From: Aureispira sp. CCB-QB1
GTDB taxonomy: Bacteria; Bacteroidota; Bacteroidia; Chitinophagales; Saprospiraceae
Assembly: GCF_000724545.1 (NCBI RefSeq)
Contig: NZ_JHBV01000031.1
Location: 186,001 to 250,000, forward strand
Direction of reading: 5' to 3'
Length of the DNA stretch: 64,000 bases
Under the pieces are notes generated by a model, which searched no databases, had not been told where the DNA came from, and saw only the letters and a program-made list of their open reading frames with translations. A program made the position numbers and the translations under genes. Numbering within the stretch: the stretch's first letter is position 1; every line of letters begins with the position of its first letter. Below are positions 1-8,601 of this stretch, piece by piece.

Positions 1-720
1 AGGGTCAATATCTAGTGCTTTTTTGTACAAACTTTTTGCTTTTTCTAAGTCTTTTGTTGAGGCATAAAAGTTAGCCAATCGAATGATGTATTCAGCTTCT
101 TTGGGATAGGCTTGTATTAAAAGCTCAATTTCTTGACTCGCTTTTTTTTGTTTACCAGATTTCATATACAACTTGTACTTACGCATAGAGATGGTTTCTT
201 TTATACCAACTCGTTTTTCCAGATTGTTGTATACCTTAATAGCTTGGTCAGATTTACCACTTTTGCTTAAAAAATAGGCCCAATCAAAATACAGTTGTTC
301 CTTCTCAGAATATTTATCCGTCAAATTTGCATATAGTTCAGCTGCCTTCTTGAAGTTACCTTCTTTTTCCAATAGACTAGCATAAAGATTATTATAAAGG
401 AGGTTGTATTCTTCTAGTGCAACTGCTTTTTCTGCTCTATTGATTGCTTTGTCGTAAACTTCTTGTTGTTTGTACAAGCGAGCTAACTCATAATGAGCAG
501 CTGCATTGTCATTGTCTTTTTGTAAGACTTCCAAATAACGCATAATTGCTTCATCAATATTCCCCAAAATTTTCTCTCTATTCGCTTCAATAAAGAGTTT
601 TTCCAGCAATACATCACTTTCTTTAGGGCGTGACTTTTGAGGGGGTTGTGCGAACACCCCCACGGTTATACTTAGTAAAAGTATAAGAAGTGACCATTGT
701 TTAGGGGTAAAATTATGCAT
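1..720 (-). CDS. Secreted TPR-repeat protein (C-terminal part outside window)
   Basis: The frame is open from an ATG at 720 to the window edge, giving 240 codons; the rest lies to the left. Residues 5-24 form a signal peptide (LLILLLSITVGVFAQ) that predicts export to the periplasm. The remainder is built of helical pairs with tetratricopeptide consensus, for example NDNAAAHYELARLYKQQ, KAAELYANLTDKYSEKEQLY and KAKSLYKKALDIDP. TPR proteins of this kind are scaffolds in envelope assembly, secretion or gliding in Bacteroidota. No specific partner can be named from this fragment. The start is supported by the signal peptide following it directly. Confidence 0.85.
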   Translation of the reverse strand, partial: MHNFTPKQWSLLILLLSITVGVFAQPPQKSRPKESDVLLEKLFIEANREKILGNIDEAIMRYLEVLQKDNDNAAAHYELARLYKQQEVYDKAINRAEKAVALEEYNLLYNNLYASLLEKEGNFKKAAELYANLTDKYSEKEQLYFDWAYFLSKSGKSDQAIKVYNNLEKRVGIKETISMRKYKLYMKSGKQKKASQEIELLIQAYPKEAEYIIRLANFYASTKDLEKAKSLYKKALDIDP

Positions 721-1039
721 GATAGTATTATTTTTAGTAGACCATACAATTTTTTGATTCTCCTTTGAAAGAAAATTTGTTTATAGTATTGATTATGAGC
801 AAACTGTATTTAGTTTGTTTGGATGTAGGGGCATAATAACCAATCCCATAACTATTTGTACGAACTATTGAATTTATTAAGTGTAAACTCAGAAGAGCGC
901 ACTAATAATATACAAAATTTTATCCAAATGATAGATAATTTTGTTAATCAATTGTTATTGTTTTAAACAAAACAGCTAGAATGAATCCATGCAGGTTGAG
1001 CTATATTAAAAAAGGGGGAAATTTAAATGCAACTCCTTT
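721..1039. other. Intergenic region, no gene seen
   Basis: AT-rich stretch between the TPR gene and the nucleotidyltransferase, both on the minus strand. I see no convincing ORF, tRNA or strong terminator. It should contain the promoter of the TPR gene and the 3' end of the nucleotidyltransferase transcript. Confidence 0.5.
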
Positions 1040-2044
1040 CTATTGATGGAATTTAGAGAAATCGCTTAAGCTAAGCTCGGATTTTTTAGCAATATATTCT
1101 GTGTGAGAACCCAACATAGAGTTTTCGGTAACCACATTATTAACAGTAGAGTGATCTTGGATGATGCTTTTGCTGATAATAGAATTCTCAATCACAGCAT
1201 TTCTACTAATAGAAACATGCGGTCCAATCACAGAATTTTTGATCACTACATCTTGGTCAATAAAACAAGGAGGAACAATGGTAGAATTTTCTACTGTAAT
1301 ATTTGAAGCGACTGTTGCAGCGTTGTTCTTGGTTTCCAAAACACGTTCATTGGCGTACAAAACAGCATTTTTGTTGCCACAGTCAAGCCACTCTTGGATT
1401 TGATGTGTACGGAATTTGACACCTTTTTGGCGCATATTTTCTAGGGCATTGGTGATTTGATATTCCCCTTTATCCATAATATTATTATCAATCAAATATT
1501 GCAACTCATTTTTGAGCATATTAGCATCTTTAAAATAATAGATACCAATGATTGCCAAATCAGAAACAAAAGTAGTTGGCTTTTCGACAAACTCACTAAT
1601 ATAGCCTTCTTCATCGAGTGTAACAACACCATAAGCAGATGGATCCTCAATTTGTTGTACCCAAAGAACACTTTCTTGTTCTGTATCCAAAGCAAAATCA
1701 GATTTGAATAATGTATCTGCAAAGGCAACAATAACATTACCACTTAAACTTTCTTGAGCGCAAAGAATAGCATGAGCCGTGCCTAATTTTTCAGTTTGAT
1801 GATAGACCGAACCTTTAGCTCCAAGGCTTTCAGCGAGTGCCACCAATTCATTTTCCACGTCTTCTCCAAAATCTCCAATAATAAAGGCAACTTCTTCGAT
1901 TGTGTCTCCATAAGCTTCGGCTAAATCTTCTACCAATCTTCTTACAATAGATTTACCAGCAATTTCTACTAAAGGTTTAGGTACTGTTAAAGTATGAGGG
2001 CGAAGACGTGTTCCACGACCAGCCATTGGTATTATTATCTTCAT
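1040..2044 (-). CDS. NDP-sugar nucleotidyltransferase with left-handed beta-helix tail
   Basis: Predicted enzyme of 334 residues that joins a sugar 1-phosphate to an NTP. The N-terminus has the nucleotide-binding signature GRGTRLRPHT followed by VPKPLVEIAGK, typical of the GlmU/RmlA/GalF-like superfamily. Residues from about 255 onward form hexapeptide repeats (ENSTIVPP, KNSVIGPH, ENSIISKS) of a left-handed beta-helix. The chosen start is the ATG at 2044 because MKIIIPMAG opens the Rossmann fold; an in-frame ATG 33 bases upstream would only add a basic leader. The exact sugar and base cannot be told from sequence. No sugar-pathway neighbours are present. Confidence 0.85.
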   Translation of the reverse strand: MKIIIPMAGRGTRLRPHTLTVPKPLVEIAGKSIVRRLVEDLAEAYGDTIEEVAFIIGDFGEDVENELVALAESLGAKGSVYHQTEKLGTAHAILCAQESLSGNVIVAFADTLFKSDFALDTEQESVLWVQQIEDPSAYGVVTLDEEGYISEFVEKPTTFVSDLAIIGIYYFKDANMLKNELQYLIDNNIMDKGEYQITNALENMRQKGVKFRTHQIQEWLDCGNKNAVLYANERVLETKNNAATVASNITVENSTIVPPCFIDQDVVIKNSVIGPHVSISRNAVIENSIISKSIIQDHSTVNNVVTENSMLGSHTEYIAKKSELSLSDFSKFHQ

Positions 2045-2163
2045 AAATTTCTTTCTTGTTTTAGCCCCAAAAGGCATCTGTTTGGTAATTTAAATTTTTG
2101 GATACAGAATTACTATAGGAGTTGTAATCCGTATTTCAAAACACAAATTAATGGTGGTCGAAA

Positions 2164-2598
2164 CTAGGATTTTCCTGTACTACCATAGCCACCAGTTCCT
2201 CGATCACTTTCGGCAAGGCTGTTCACTTCTTCCCATTGGATCGATTCGTACTTGGCAATAACCATTTGTGCAATGCGTTCAGAAGGTTCAATTTCTATAG
2301 GAGTAGAGGACAAATTAATAAGAATAACGCCTATTTCGCCTCTATAATCCGAATCAATAGTTCCTGGGGCATTAGGAATTGACAAACCTTTCTTGAGGGC
2401 TAAACCACTTCGGGGGCGAATTTGAGCTTCATATCCTACAGGGAGTTCCATAAAAAGTCCTGTTGGAATCACTTTTCTTTCTAATGGTTGTAATACAATT
2501 GTTGTATCAATATTGGCTCTCAAGTCCATACCCGCACTACCATTTGTAGCATAATGCGGAAGAGCATTTTTAGATTTATTTATAATCTTAACATTCAT
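2164..2598 (-). CDS. dut: dUTP diphosphatase
   Basis: Cytosolic homotrimeric dUTPase that hydrolyses dUTP to dUMP and pyrophosphate, keeping uracil out of DNA and feeding dTMP synthesis. All five family motifs are visible in the 144-residue product: [32 protein letters not shown] (with the catalytic Asp), RIAQMV and the C-terminal glycine-rich [12 protein letters not shown]. The start at 2598 (MNVKIINKS) gives the usual family length; an in-frame upstream ATG at 2634 would add 12 basic residues. It lies 119 bp upstream of the nucleotidyltransferase on the same strand, so the two may be co-transcribed. Confidence 0.95.
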   Translation of the reverse strand: MNVKIINKSKNALPHYATNGSAGMDLRANIDTTIVLQPLERKVIPTGLFMELPVGYEAQIRPRSGLALKKGLSIPNAPGTIDSDYRGEIGVILINLSSTPIEIEPSERIAQMVIAKYESIQWEEVNSLAESDRGTGGYGSTGKS

Positions 2599-3118
2599 GT
2601 TTCTCTGCCTTCTAGGCTTTTCTCTACAACACAATTAATTCTAATTCAAAAAATAGATTTAAATCGTTTGCTTATTGTTTTTTTTTCGAGTTAATGATTT
2701 TTTAAGCCGTTTGCTACCGATTATCAATAGTTCACAAAAAAAGGATCAAACTAATTGTTAATAGTAACAAGATTCTCAAACGTTAGTATAAGGTGGTTTT
2801 TTAGTTTTTCTTAGCTAAATTTATAACATGTAAGTTTACGTTGTTTGGTTGGGGAAAGTATAGGATGACAAGGCATATTGACGACCAATACAAGCGTGTC
2901 TAGTATTGCAAGAAATTACTTAGTGAACAACTATAATTTACACCTATGGTTATTCTATTAGAAACGCACCAAATATCAAATTATGACCTACTTATCAAAA
3001 TATAGCCCCCAAATATAGTAAGTTTTTTTAGAATAAAGGGGTGTGGGGAATAGATGTTTTGGGTCTAAAAAAAGAAGTAGTTTAATTTGTAGTAGTAAAA
3101 AAAAAATATGACCTAGTT
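2599..3118. other. Intergenic region, no gene seen
   Basis: About 520 bp of AT-rich sequence between dut and the next minus-strand gene. No ORF with protein-like composition, no tRNA fold and no strong hairpin-T-run were seen. It probably holds the dut promoter, but no clean TTTG/TAnnTTTG pair was identified. Confidence 0.45.
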
Positions 3119-3700
3119 TTACCAAGCAATTTCTTGAACTTCAATATCTGTTTTTAGATATTTTATAATTCTAAGAATACCATTCCCAACATCCAGATGC
3201 CATTGATTTTCAGTATGGAGTGTTGCAACCTTAGAAAGGTTGTTTCCTTGTTTATTGGAAAGCCAAAGATGGCGTGTTTTGGACTCAATGTGATACGTCT
3301 CTACAAGTAATTTGTTCTTTAGATTTCTATAAGGAATTGCTTTATTATTCAGCAAATTTGTCTCTTCATTGAACAATAAACGTTGGTTTTCTTCATGATA
3401 TTCCTTTTCAAACAAGATTTTTTGAATAGATTCAGTGCGGGCAATCTCATTTGAAAATAAAGCATTTTTAGTTTGCGTATTGATATCCCAAATGAATAAA
3501 TTAGAAAAAGGCTTTTCTTCCTTCGAGTCTCGCTTGATTAAACTTGTTTTCTGAGGAGAAGGAGTGTGCCGCATCGTAATATAAAGAAGGTTAAATGTAC
3601 TTTCGTAAAAAACACGATTGTTACTAAATGCTGGATAACTTTTCATTGAAGAATAATCTAGGAATATGGTGGATGAATTGGTAAAATTAGGTTTTAGCAC
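3119..3700 (-). CDS. Hypothetical protein, possible beta-propeller fragment
   Basis: 193 residues that I do not recognise. The sequence has short beta-strand-like segments with aromatic and hydroxyl residues (VFYESTFNLLYITMRH, SNLFIWDINTQTKNALF, RHLWLSNKQGNNLSKVATL), which recall TolB/WD40-like repeats reporting on a value and its label. That is only a resemblance. There is no signal peptide or membrane segment. It begins 8 bp after the stop of the lipoprotein gene at 3709-4434 on the same strand, so the two are almost certainly one operon, and a joint envelope role is possible. Confidence 0.6.
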   Translation of the reverse strand: MLKPNFTNSSTIFLDYSSMKSYPAFSNNRVFYESTFNLLYITMRHTPSPQKTSLIKRDSKEEKPFSNLFIWDINTQTKNALFSNEIARTESIQKILFEKEYHEENQRLLFNEETNLLNNKAIPYRNLKNKLLVETYHIESKTRHLWLSNKQGNNLSKVATLHTENQWHLDVGNGILRIIKYLKTDIEVQEIAW

Positions 3701-3708
3701 AGGCTTGC

Positions 3709-4434
3709 TTACATGACAACATCTGGTGTTGCAGGTTCAATTTTGGCTGGTTTTTTAACATTTAGGTCGGTATACACAAATTCGACGCTTTTGTTGGTAC
3801 AATAAAGATCAATATGTCGATTGCCTGTAATCCATACGTAACGAGCGCAACCCTTTTGAGTAGGTAGTTGAAAATTATGTGGACCATACCAATCTGTCAA
3901 AAGTGCATGCACTTCAGCTAAAAAGTCACTCTTGCTTAGTTTTCGAAATTTGCTAGGCTTGCAAATGGTTTGATAAACGCCACCATTGCGACTATATTCA
4001 AAATCCATATAAGTATTGGAACGACCACTTTCTAATTTTAATTGGTAAACATATTCATAGCGATTTGAAGATTTTTTGACGCGAACTAAATGCTTTTTTT
4101 GTTTCATTCTAAGCATATGCTTGGTGACTTCACGTTTGGTCATACCTAGTTCAAAACTAGCAATAATCGTTTCGACACGGTTAGATTTGGAGCGATTGGC
4201 TAAGTCTACTTGTTCTTGTATCATAGCATCCATATCCTCCTGGAGATTAGCAGTATTGTAGGTGCCATCAGCATTTTCTTGATTTCCAGTAGTGTATTCA
4301 TTGGTGCCTAGACTGTCACCGTAAAGAGAATTGCTATCACTATGGCTATTGCCACCATTGCCTTCTCCACAAGAAGAACAAGAAGAAATCATGCATATGG
4401 CTGTTATGGTAAATACTAAGAGTTGTAACTTCAT
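3709..4434 (-). CDS. Hypothetical lipoprotein
   Basis: 241-residue predicted lipoprotein. A signal peptide ends in a lipobox (ICMISSC, Cys19), followed by a Ser/Gly/Asn-rich acidic linker to about residue 65, which is typical of Bacteroidota lipoproteins that face the surface or periplasm. The rest is a soluble alpha/beta domain with basic patches (KHMLRMKQKKHLVRVKKSSNRYEYVYQLKL) and a C-terminal half containing YVWITGNRHIDLYCT. I know no family for it. It is the first gene of a two-gene operon with the protein at 3119-3700. Confidence 0.7.
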   Translation of the reverse strand: MKLQLLVFTITAICMISSCSSCGEGNGGNSHSDSNSLYGDSLGTNEYTTGNQENADGTYNTANLQEDMDAMIQEQVDLANRSKSNRVETIIASFELGMTKREVTKHMLRMKQKKHLVRVKKSSNRYEYVYQLKLESGRSNTYMDFEYSRNGGVYQTICKPSKFRKLSKSDFLAEVHALLTDWYGPHNFQLPTQKGCARYVWITGNRHIDLYCTNKSVEFVYTDLNVKKPAKIEPATPDVVM

Positions 4435-5064
4435 ATTAAGACACGTAAAAAATGATAAAATTGGATTGATTGCTAAGATTTGATTCCATCGTTTGGTACT
4501 TGGTTATAATCAAGGGATTATTGGCATTGTTTGTATTGGTAAACGTACTAGGGGATGGAATTGGTCGAAGAATTATTGTCTTTAAGCGAAAAATTCGCTC
4601 AAATAGGTTAAGAAATAAATTTCAAGAAACTATCTCATTCGTTTGTAAGTTAAGTACAAAGATGGTAAAGTTTAGTTAATAGTCGGATTAATTTTTAGAA
4701 GCCCTTATTGTTTTTAAAATAGTTCGTACGGTTGTTTTTGGGAATGTATTTGAATCAGCTTTCAGGAGTCTCAAAAGACGTTCCACTTTTTTTGTTAATA
4801 AATGTTAAAAAACTAAGGAAACTTTGAAAATGACTTTGGTTTCCTGCGTTTTTATTCTATCTTTGCGGCTAAGAACGAATTTTTTTGTCCAAATGGAAAC
4901 TACAGAAACGAATAGAGTTTCTAAGGTTTTCTTAAAAAGATGAAAAAATGTGTTCATTAAATTGAAAAATAAAGTTGTATCAAATTTACATGAAGCTCTT
5001 GGATGAGATTAAGCAAAAAAGAGACTTTGTGTGATGGTTCAAAGAACGAAAAATAGCAAGCGAC
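4435..5064. other. Divergent regulatory region upstream of the TetR gene
   Basis: 630 bp between a minus-strand lipoprotein gene and the plus-strand TetR gene. The left half shows nothing persuasive. The right half has a consensus promoter (4835-4865), then a leader of roughly 190 nt that includes a 14-codon ATG-started reading frame (4990-5034), in frame with tetR and ended by TGA, and a second start ATG at 5034 overlapping that TGA. Confidence 0.6.
4835..4865 (+). promoter_or_regulatory. Bacteroidota-type promoter of the TetR/efflux locus
   Basis: TTTG at 4835-4838, a 19-nt spacer, then TATCTTTG at 4858-4865 followed by C. This matches the -33 TTTG and -7 TAnnTTTG consensus of the primary sigma factor of Bacteroidota with ideal spacing. 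Transcription would start near 4872. Confidence 0.75.
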
Positions 5065-5691
5065 TTGGATGAATTAACAAAAATATTGGATGCTTCAGAA
5101 AGTTTATTTAAGAAGTATGGAATTCGGAGTGTAACAATGATGGATATTGCCAAAGAGTTGGGCATGTCTAAAAAAACATTGTATGTACATATTGAAAATA
5201 AGCACGATTTGGTGGCAAAAGTCATGAAACGACATATTGTCAAAGATAAAGAAGCGTGTTTTTCGATAGAGAACAAGGCTGGGAATGCTTTAGATGAGTT
5301 GTTGATGTTTATTCTCTATATGCAACAGCAGATAGATGGAATGAATCCTTCTATTATTTACGATTTGCAAAAATACCATCGACCAGTCTGGGAAATGTTA
5401 GACGATTTTAATCGAAAGTATATGTTAGAAATCGTTGTTAATAACTTAAAAAGAGGGGTAGAAGAAGGTTTGTATAGAGAAAATTTAAACGTTTCTCTGA
5501 TTTCGAGATTGCACATTAGTTTGATGCCAATACTAGCAAATGACAAACTGTTTCCTGCCAAGGTATTTCCAACGGATCAACTGCATCGAGAATTTATGCG
5601 TTACCACATCCATGGAATTGTCTCAGAAAAAGGACGCAAATTATTAAAACCAATATTGGATAATTTAGATCCTACAGGTGAAATATATTAA
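5065..5691 (+). CDS. TetR/AcrR-family regulator of the efflux operon
   Basis: 208-residue TetR regulator. The N-terminal helix-turn-helix is canonical (YGIRSVTMMDIAKELGMSKKTLYVH, residues 18-43), and the C-terminal part should bind a ligand and dimerise. It stands directly before an outer-membrane factor, fusion protein and RND pump in the same orientation, so it probably controls them. The start is a problem: the frame upstream reads back only to a TGA at 5032 and holds no ATG, and the first internal ATG lies within the HTH. A TTG at 5065 gives a family-like N-terminus. Alternatives are an ATA at 5053, or an ATG at 5034 if the A5 run at 5049-5053 is one base too long. Confidence 0.85.
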   Translation: MDELTKILDASESLFKKYGIRSVTMMDIAKELGMSKKTLYVHIENKHDLVAKVMKRHIVKDKEACFSIENKAGNALDELLMFILYMQQQIDGMNPSIIYDLQKYHRPVWEMLDDFNRKYMLEIVVNNLKRGVEEGLYRENLNVSLISRLHISLMPILANDKLFPAKVFPTDQLHREFMRYHIHGIVSEKGRKLLKPILDNLDPTGEIY

Positions 5692-5866
5692 ATGTAAGAA
5701 TAAGTAATTGCTAAAGAAAATTATAAAAACCATGTATTGTGCAGGTTCCTCCGCATGGCAAAAACTTTACCCTTATTGTAAGGAGCGATACTCAAATAAG
5801 ATGGTTTCCCAATAATTTCAGACTCATTTACTTAGAACTATAAAATTGTAATTTTAACACGATATC

Positions 5867-7222
5867 ATGAAAAGACTAAACAGTTTATTAATTGTTTTGG
5901 TAGTAGCGATGACAAGCTTACAAGCTCAAGACGTAGAGCAGTTTTCTTTGTCAGAAGCAGTTGCTTATGCTCAGACCCATAGCAATAGTATACGAACCGC
6001 TGAATTAGAGATTGCAAAAGCAAAAGCAGAGGTTCAAGAATACACAGCTATAGGAATCCCCAAATTGAATGCAGGCTTAGATTATAATTATTATATACAT
6101 CTTCCTACACAGTTGATTCCAAATGATGCTTTTTCTTTTGAGATTCCTGGATTTCCACTTCCAGAACCAGAGCCAGGCTATTCTGAAACACAGTTTGGAA
6201 CACGTAATAACTTAACATTTGCACTCAATCTAAATACATTGGTTGTAGATGGATCTTATTTTGTTGGGCTCAAAGCTTCTAGAGGTTTAATGGAAATGAC
6301 AAGACGCCAAGCAGCTCTAACCAAATATGATATTAAACATACAATCGTAAAAGCTTATCTACAGGTCTTGATAGCAGAAGAAAACAAAGGGGTTTTGCTT
6401 CGCAACATTGAGAATGTAGAAAAAATGAAAGAAGAAACACAGGCATTTTTAGACAATGGAATGGTAGAACAATTGGATGTTGACCGTCTGGAGTTGTCCT
6501 TGTCCAATCTTCAAGTAGAGCTAGAGTTGTTAGCACGTCAAACCGAGTTGGCTTATAATGTTCTTAAGTTTCAAATGAATTATCCGTTGGAGGGCAAAAT
6601 TGAATTGACCAATAAATTGGATGATGTATTGGCTTTGCCTGATGCCGAAGATTTGGATGGAGAAATTGCTTTTGATCGTCGTATAGAAACAGATATATTA
6701 AAGCAAACAATTCACTTGAATGAGCTGAATGTAAAGCGTTTTCACATGGGATATTTGCCAAGTTTGTCAGCTTTTGCAGTGCATCAACAGGTATTACAAC
6801 GCGATGACTTGTTCGATGGCAGTCAACCAGGATTCTTTCCAACTACTATTGTAGGTTTAAAGTTAAACGTTCCTATTTTTGATGGTTTGGACAAAGCTGC
6901 TAAAATTAAAAAAGCAAGAATTGATGTGGCAAAGTTCAAACTACAATTGAACGATTTGGAACGTAGTATTACCCTTCAAGTGACGAATGCTAGAGCAATT
7001 TACAACAATGCTAGAGAGCGATTGGCTAGCCAAGAGAAAAATTTAGCCTTGGCTGAGCGAATACTCAAAACAACTAGAATCAAATATAGAGAAGGGGTTG
7101 GGTCTAGTTTGGAAATGACTCAAGCAGAACAAGAACTATATCGCACACAAGCTAATCGTTTGAATGCCTTGTATGAATTGGTCGTTGCCAAAGCAGATTT
7201 GGACAAAGCTTTGGGGAAATAA
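5867..7222 (+). CDS. TolC-family outer membrane efflux protein
   Basis: 451 residues with a signal peptide (LLIVLVVAMTSLQAQ). It shows two TolC-like halves: a long helix beginning VEQFSLSEAVAYAQTHSNSIR, the central alpha-helical part (NVEKMKEETQAFLDNGMVEQLDVDRLELSLSN) and a second helical pair (YREGVGSSLEMTQAEQELYRTQ). As in other TolC proteins it should form a trimeric outer-membrane barrel and periplasmic tunnel. It is the first of three pump genes. A 162-bp gap without a clear terminator separates it from the fusion protein. The substrate is unknown. Confidence 0.92.
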   Translation: MKRLNSLLIVLVVAMTSLQAQDVEQFSLSEAVAYAQTHSNSIRTAELEIAKAKAEVQEYTAIGIPKLNAGLDYNYYIHLPTQLIPNDAFSFEIPGFPLPEPEPGYSETQFGTRNNLTFALNLNTLVVDGSYFVGLKASRGLMEMTRRQAALTKYDIKHTIVKAYLQVLIAEENKGVLLRNIENVEKMKEETQAFLDNGMVEQLDVDRLELSLSNLQVELELLARQTELAYNVLKFQMNYPLEGKIELTNKLDDVLALPDAEDLDGEIAFDRRIETDILKQTIHLNELNVKRFHMGYLPSLSAFAVHQQVLQRDDLFDGSQPGFFPTTIVGLKLNVPIFDGLDKAAKIKKARIDVAKFKLQLNDLERSITLQVTNARAIYNNARERLASQEKNLALAERILKTTRIKYREGVGSSLEMTQAEQELYRTQANRLNALYELVVAKADLDKALGK

Positions 7223-7384
7223 TATCTGTTATTAGGTATTTATAATTGCCATGACAACTATTTTTTACACATTTTGAGAATGAGATAAAGGTCGTTGAGA
7301 GCTGCATTTTGAGAAAAACAGCTTTTGACGATCGGTTTGCTATAAAATTAAAGAATCACGTTAGAACATAACAAAAATTAAGAA

Positions 7385-8542
7385 ATGAAAAATATATTTT
7401 ATCTTTTTGCTCTTGCTGGTTTTATCTTAGCTACTTCTTGTGGTGGTGGAGAAACAACATCAGAAGAAAGTCCCCAAACTTTGGATGCTGCTCGTAAAGT
7501 TTTGCAAGAAAAACGCAAGAAGCTTCAAGAGCTAAAGAAAGAGATTGCGGAAGCAGAAGCGGTGGTGAATAAGTTAGATCCTAGATCAAAAAAGAAATCT
7601 GTAACGCCTGTTACAACTGCCAAAGTACAAGTCAAAGATTTTAACCACTATGTAGAAGTGCAAGGAAATGTAGTGCCAGCACAAGATCCTGGTATGGCTA
7701 GTAGCGAGACGGGTGGAAGAATTATGGATTTGACTGTAAAGGAAGGTGATTATGTCAAAAAAGGAGACTTGATTGCTAAAATTAATTTAGAAAGTATCAA
7801 GAAAAGCATTGCTCAGTTGGATGAATCCTTGAGCCTTGCACAGGATATGTTTAAGCGCCAAGAAAACCTTTGGAACCAAAAAATTGGTTCTGAAGTACAA
7901 TACTTGCAGGCCAAAAGTCAAGTGGAATCTTTGTTGAAGAACAAAGAAAGTTTAGAATACGAGTTGACCAAATCGAATGTTTATGCGCCAATTAGTGGTT
8001 ATGTGGATATGGTAATGGCAAAAGAAGGAGAAATGGCTGGTCCTGGAACTCCAATTGTTCAAATCTTGAATACCAAGAACCTGAAAGTAGTGGCTGCCAT
8101 TCCTGAAATTTATCTAGGAAATGTGAAAAAAGGAGAAGGCGTACTTTTGAAATTCCCTGCATTAAATGAAGAGCAAAAAGGTCGAGTGACTTCGATTGGA
8201 CGTACCATCAACCCTGCCAATAGAACCTTTGAAGTAGAAGCATCTATCAATAGTCAGAATGGTTTGTTGAAACCTAATTTATTGGCAACAATGTTGGTTA
8301 ATGACTTTTCTAAAAAGGATGCTATTGTTGTGCCCGATCAGTTAATTTTGCAAGATGTAAGTGGGGCAGACTATGTAATGGTTCTAGAAGGAAATAAAGC
8401 GGTAAAAAAATTAGTGACTATGGGAAGAGGGTATCGTAATGAAACTATTATCACTTCAGGATTAAATGGTGATGAAACACTGTTGATAAAAGGAGCTCGT
8501 CAAGTTTCGGATGGCGATTTGGTAGAAGTTTTACCAGAATAG
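7385..8542 (+). CDS. RND efflux membrane-fusion lipoprotein (AcrA/HlyD type)
   Basis: 385 residues. The signal peptide ends in a lipobox (LATSC, Cys19), so the protein is probably anchored by lipid. Residues 30-65 are an extra heptad-like coiled coil (ARKVLQEKRKKLQELKKEI) before the core. The lipoyl/barrel-sandwich halves (GGRIMDLTVKEGDYVKKGDLIAKI and VYAPISGYVDMVMAKEGEMAG) flank an alpha-hairpin, followed by the beta-barrel and membrane-proximal domains. It bridges the RND pump to the TolC-like channel. It ends 59 bp before the pump gene. Confidence 0.93.
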   Translation: MKNIFYLFALAGFILATSCGGGETTSEESPQTLDAARKVLQEKRKKLQELKKEIAEAEAVVNKLDPRSKKKSVTPVTTAKVQVKDFNHYVEVQGNVVPAQDPGMASSETGGRIMDLTVKEGDYVKKGDLIAKINLESIKKSIAQLDESLSLAQDMFKRQENLWNQKIGSEVQYLQAKSQVESLLKNKESLEYELTKSNVYAPISGYVDMVMAKEGEMAGPGTPIVQILNTKNLKVVAAIPEIYLGNVKKGEGVLLKFPALNEEQKGRVTSIGRTINPANRTFEVEASINSQNGLLKPNLLATMLVNDFSKKDAIVVPDQLILQDVSGADYVMVLEGNKAVKKLVTMGRGYRNETIITSGLNGDETLLIKGARQVSDGDLVEVLPE

Positions 8543-8601
8543 GCGTTTCTCTTTATTATAAACTATTTTCAATGCTTTAGGGCATTAAAATTAAAAGCAG
8601 A

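Noticed and set aside
4470-4679. 69-codon plus-strand frame with a hydrophobic start
   Set aside because: It begins at a TTG, its composition is not protein-like after the first 30 residues and it has no promoter or homologous look. Treated as chance.
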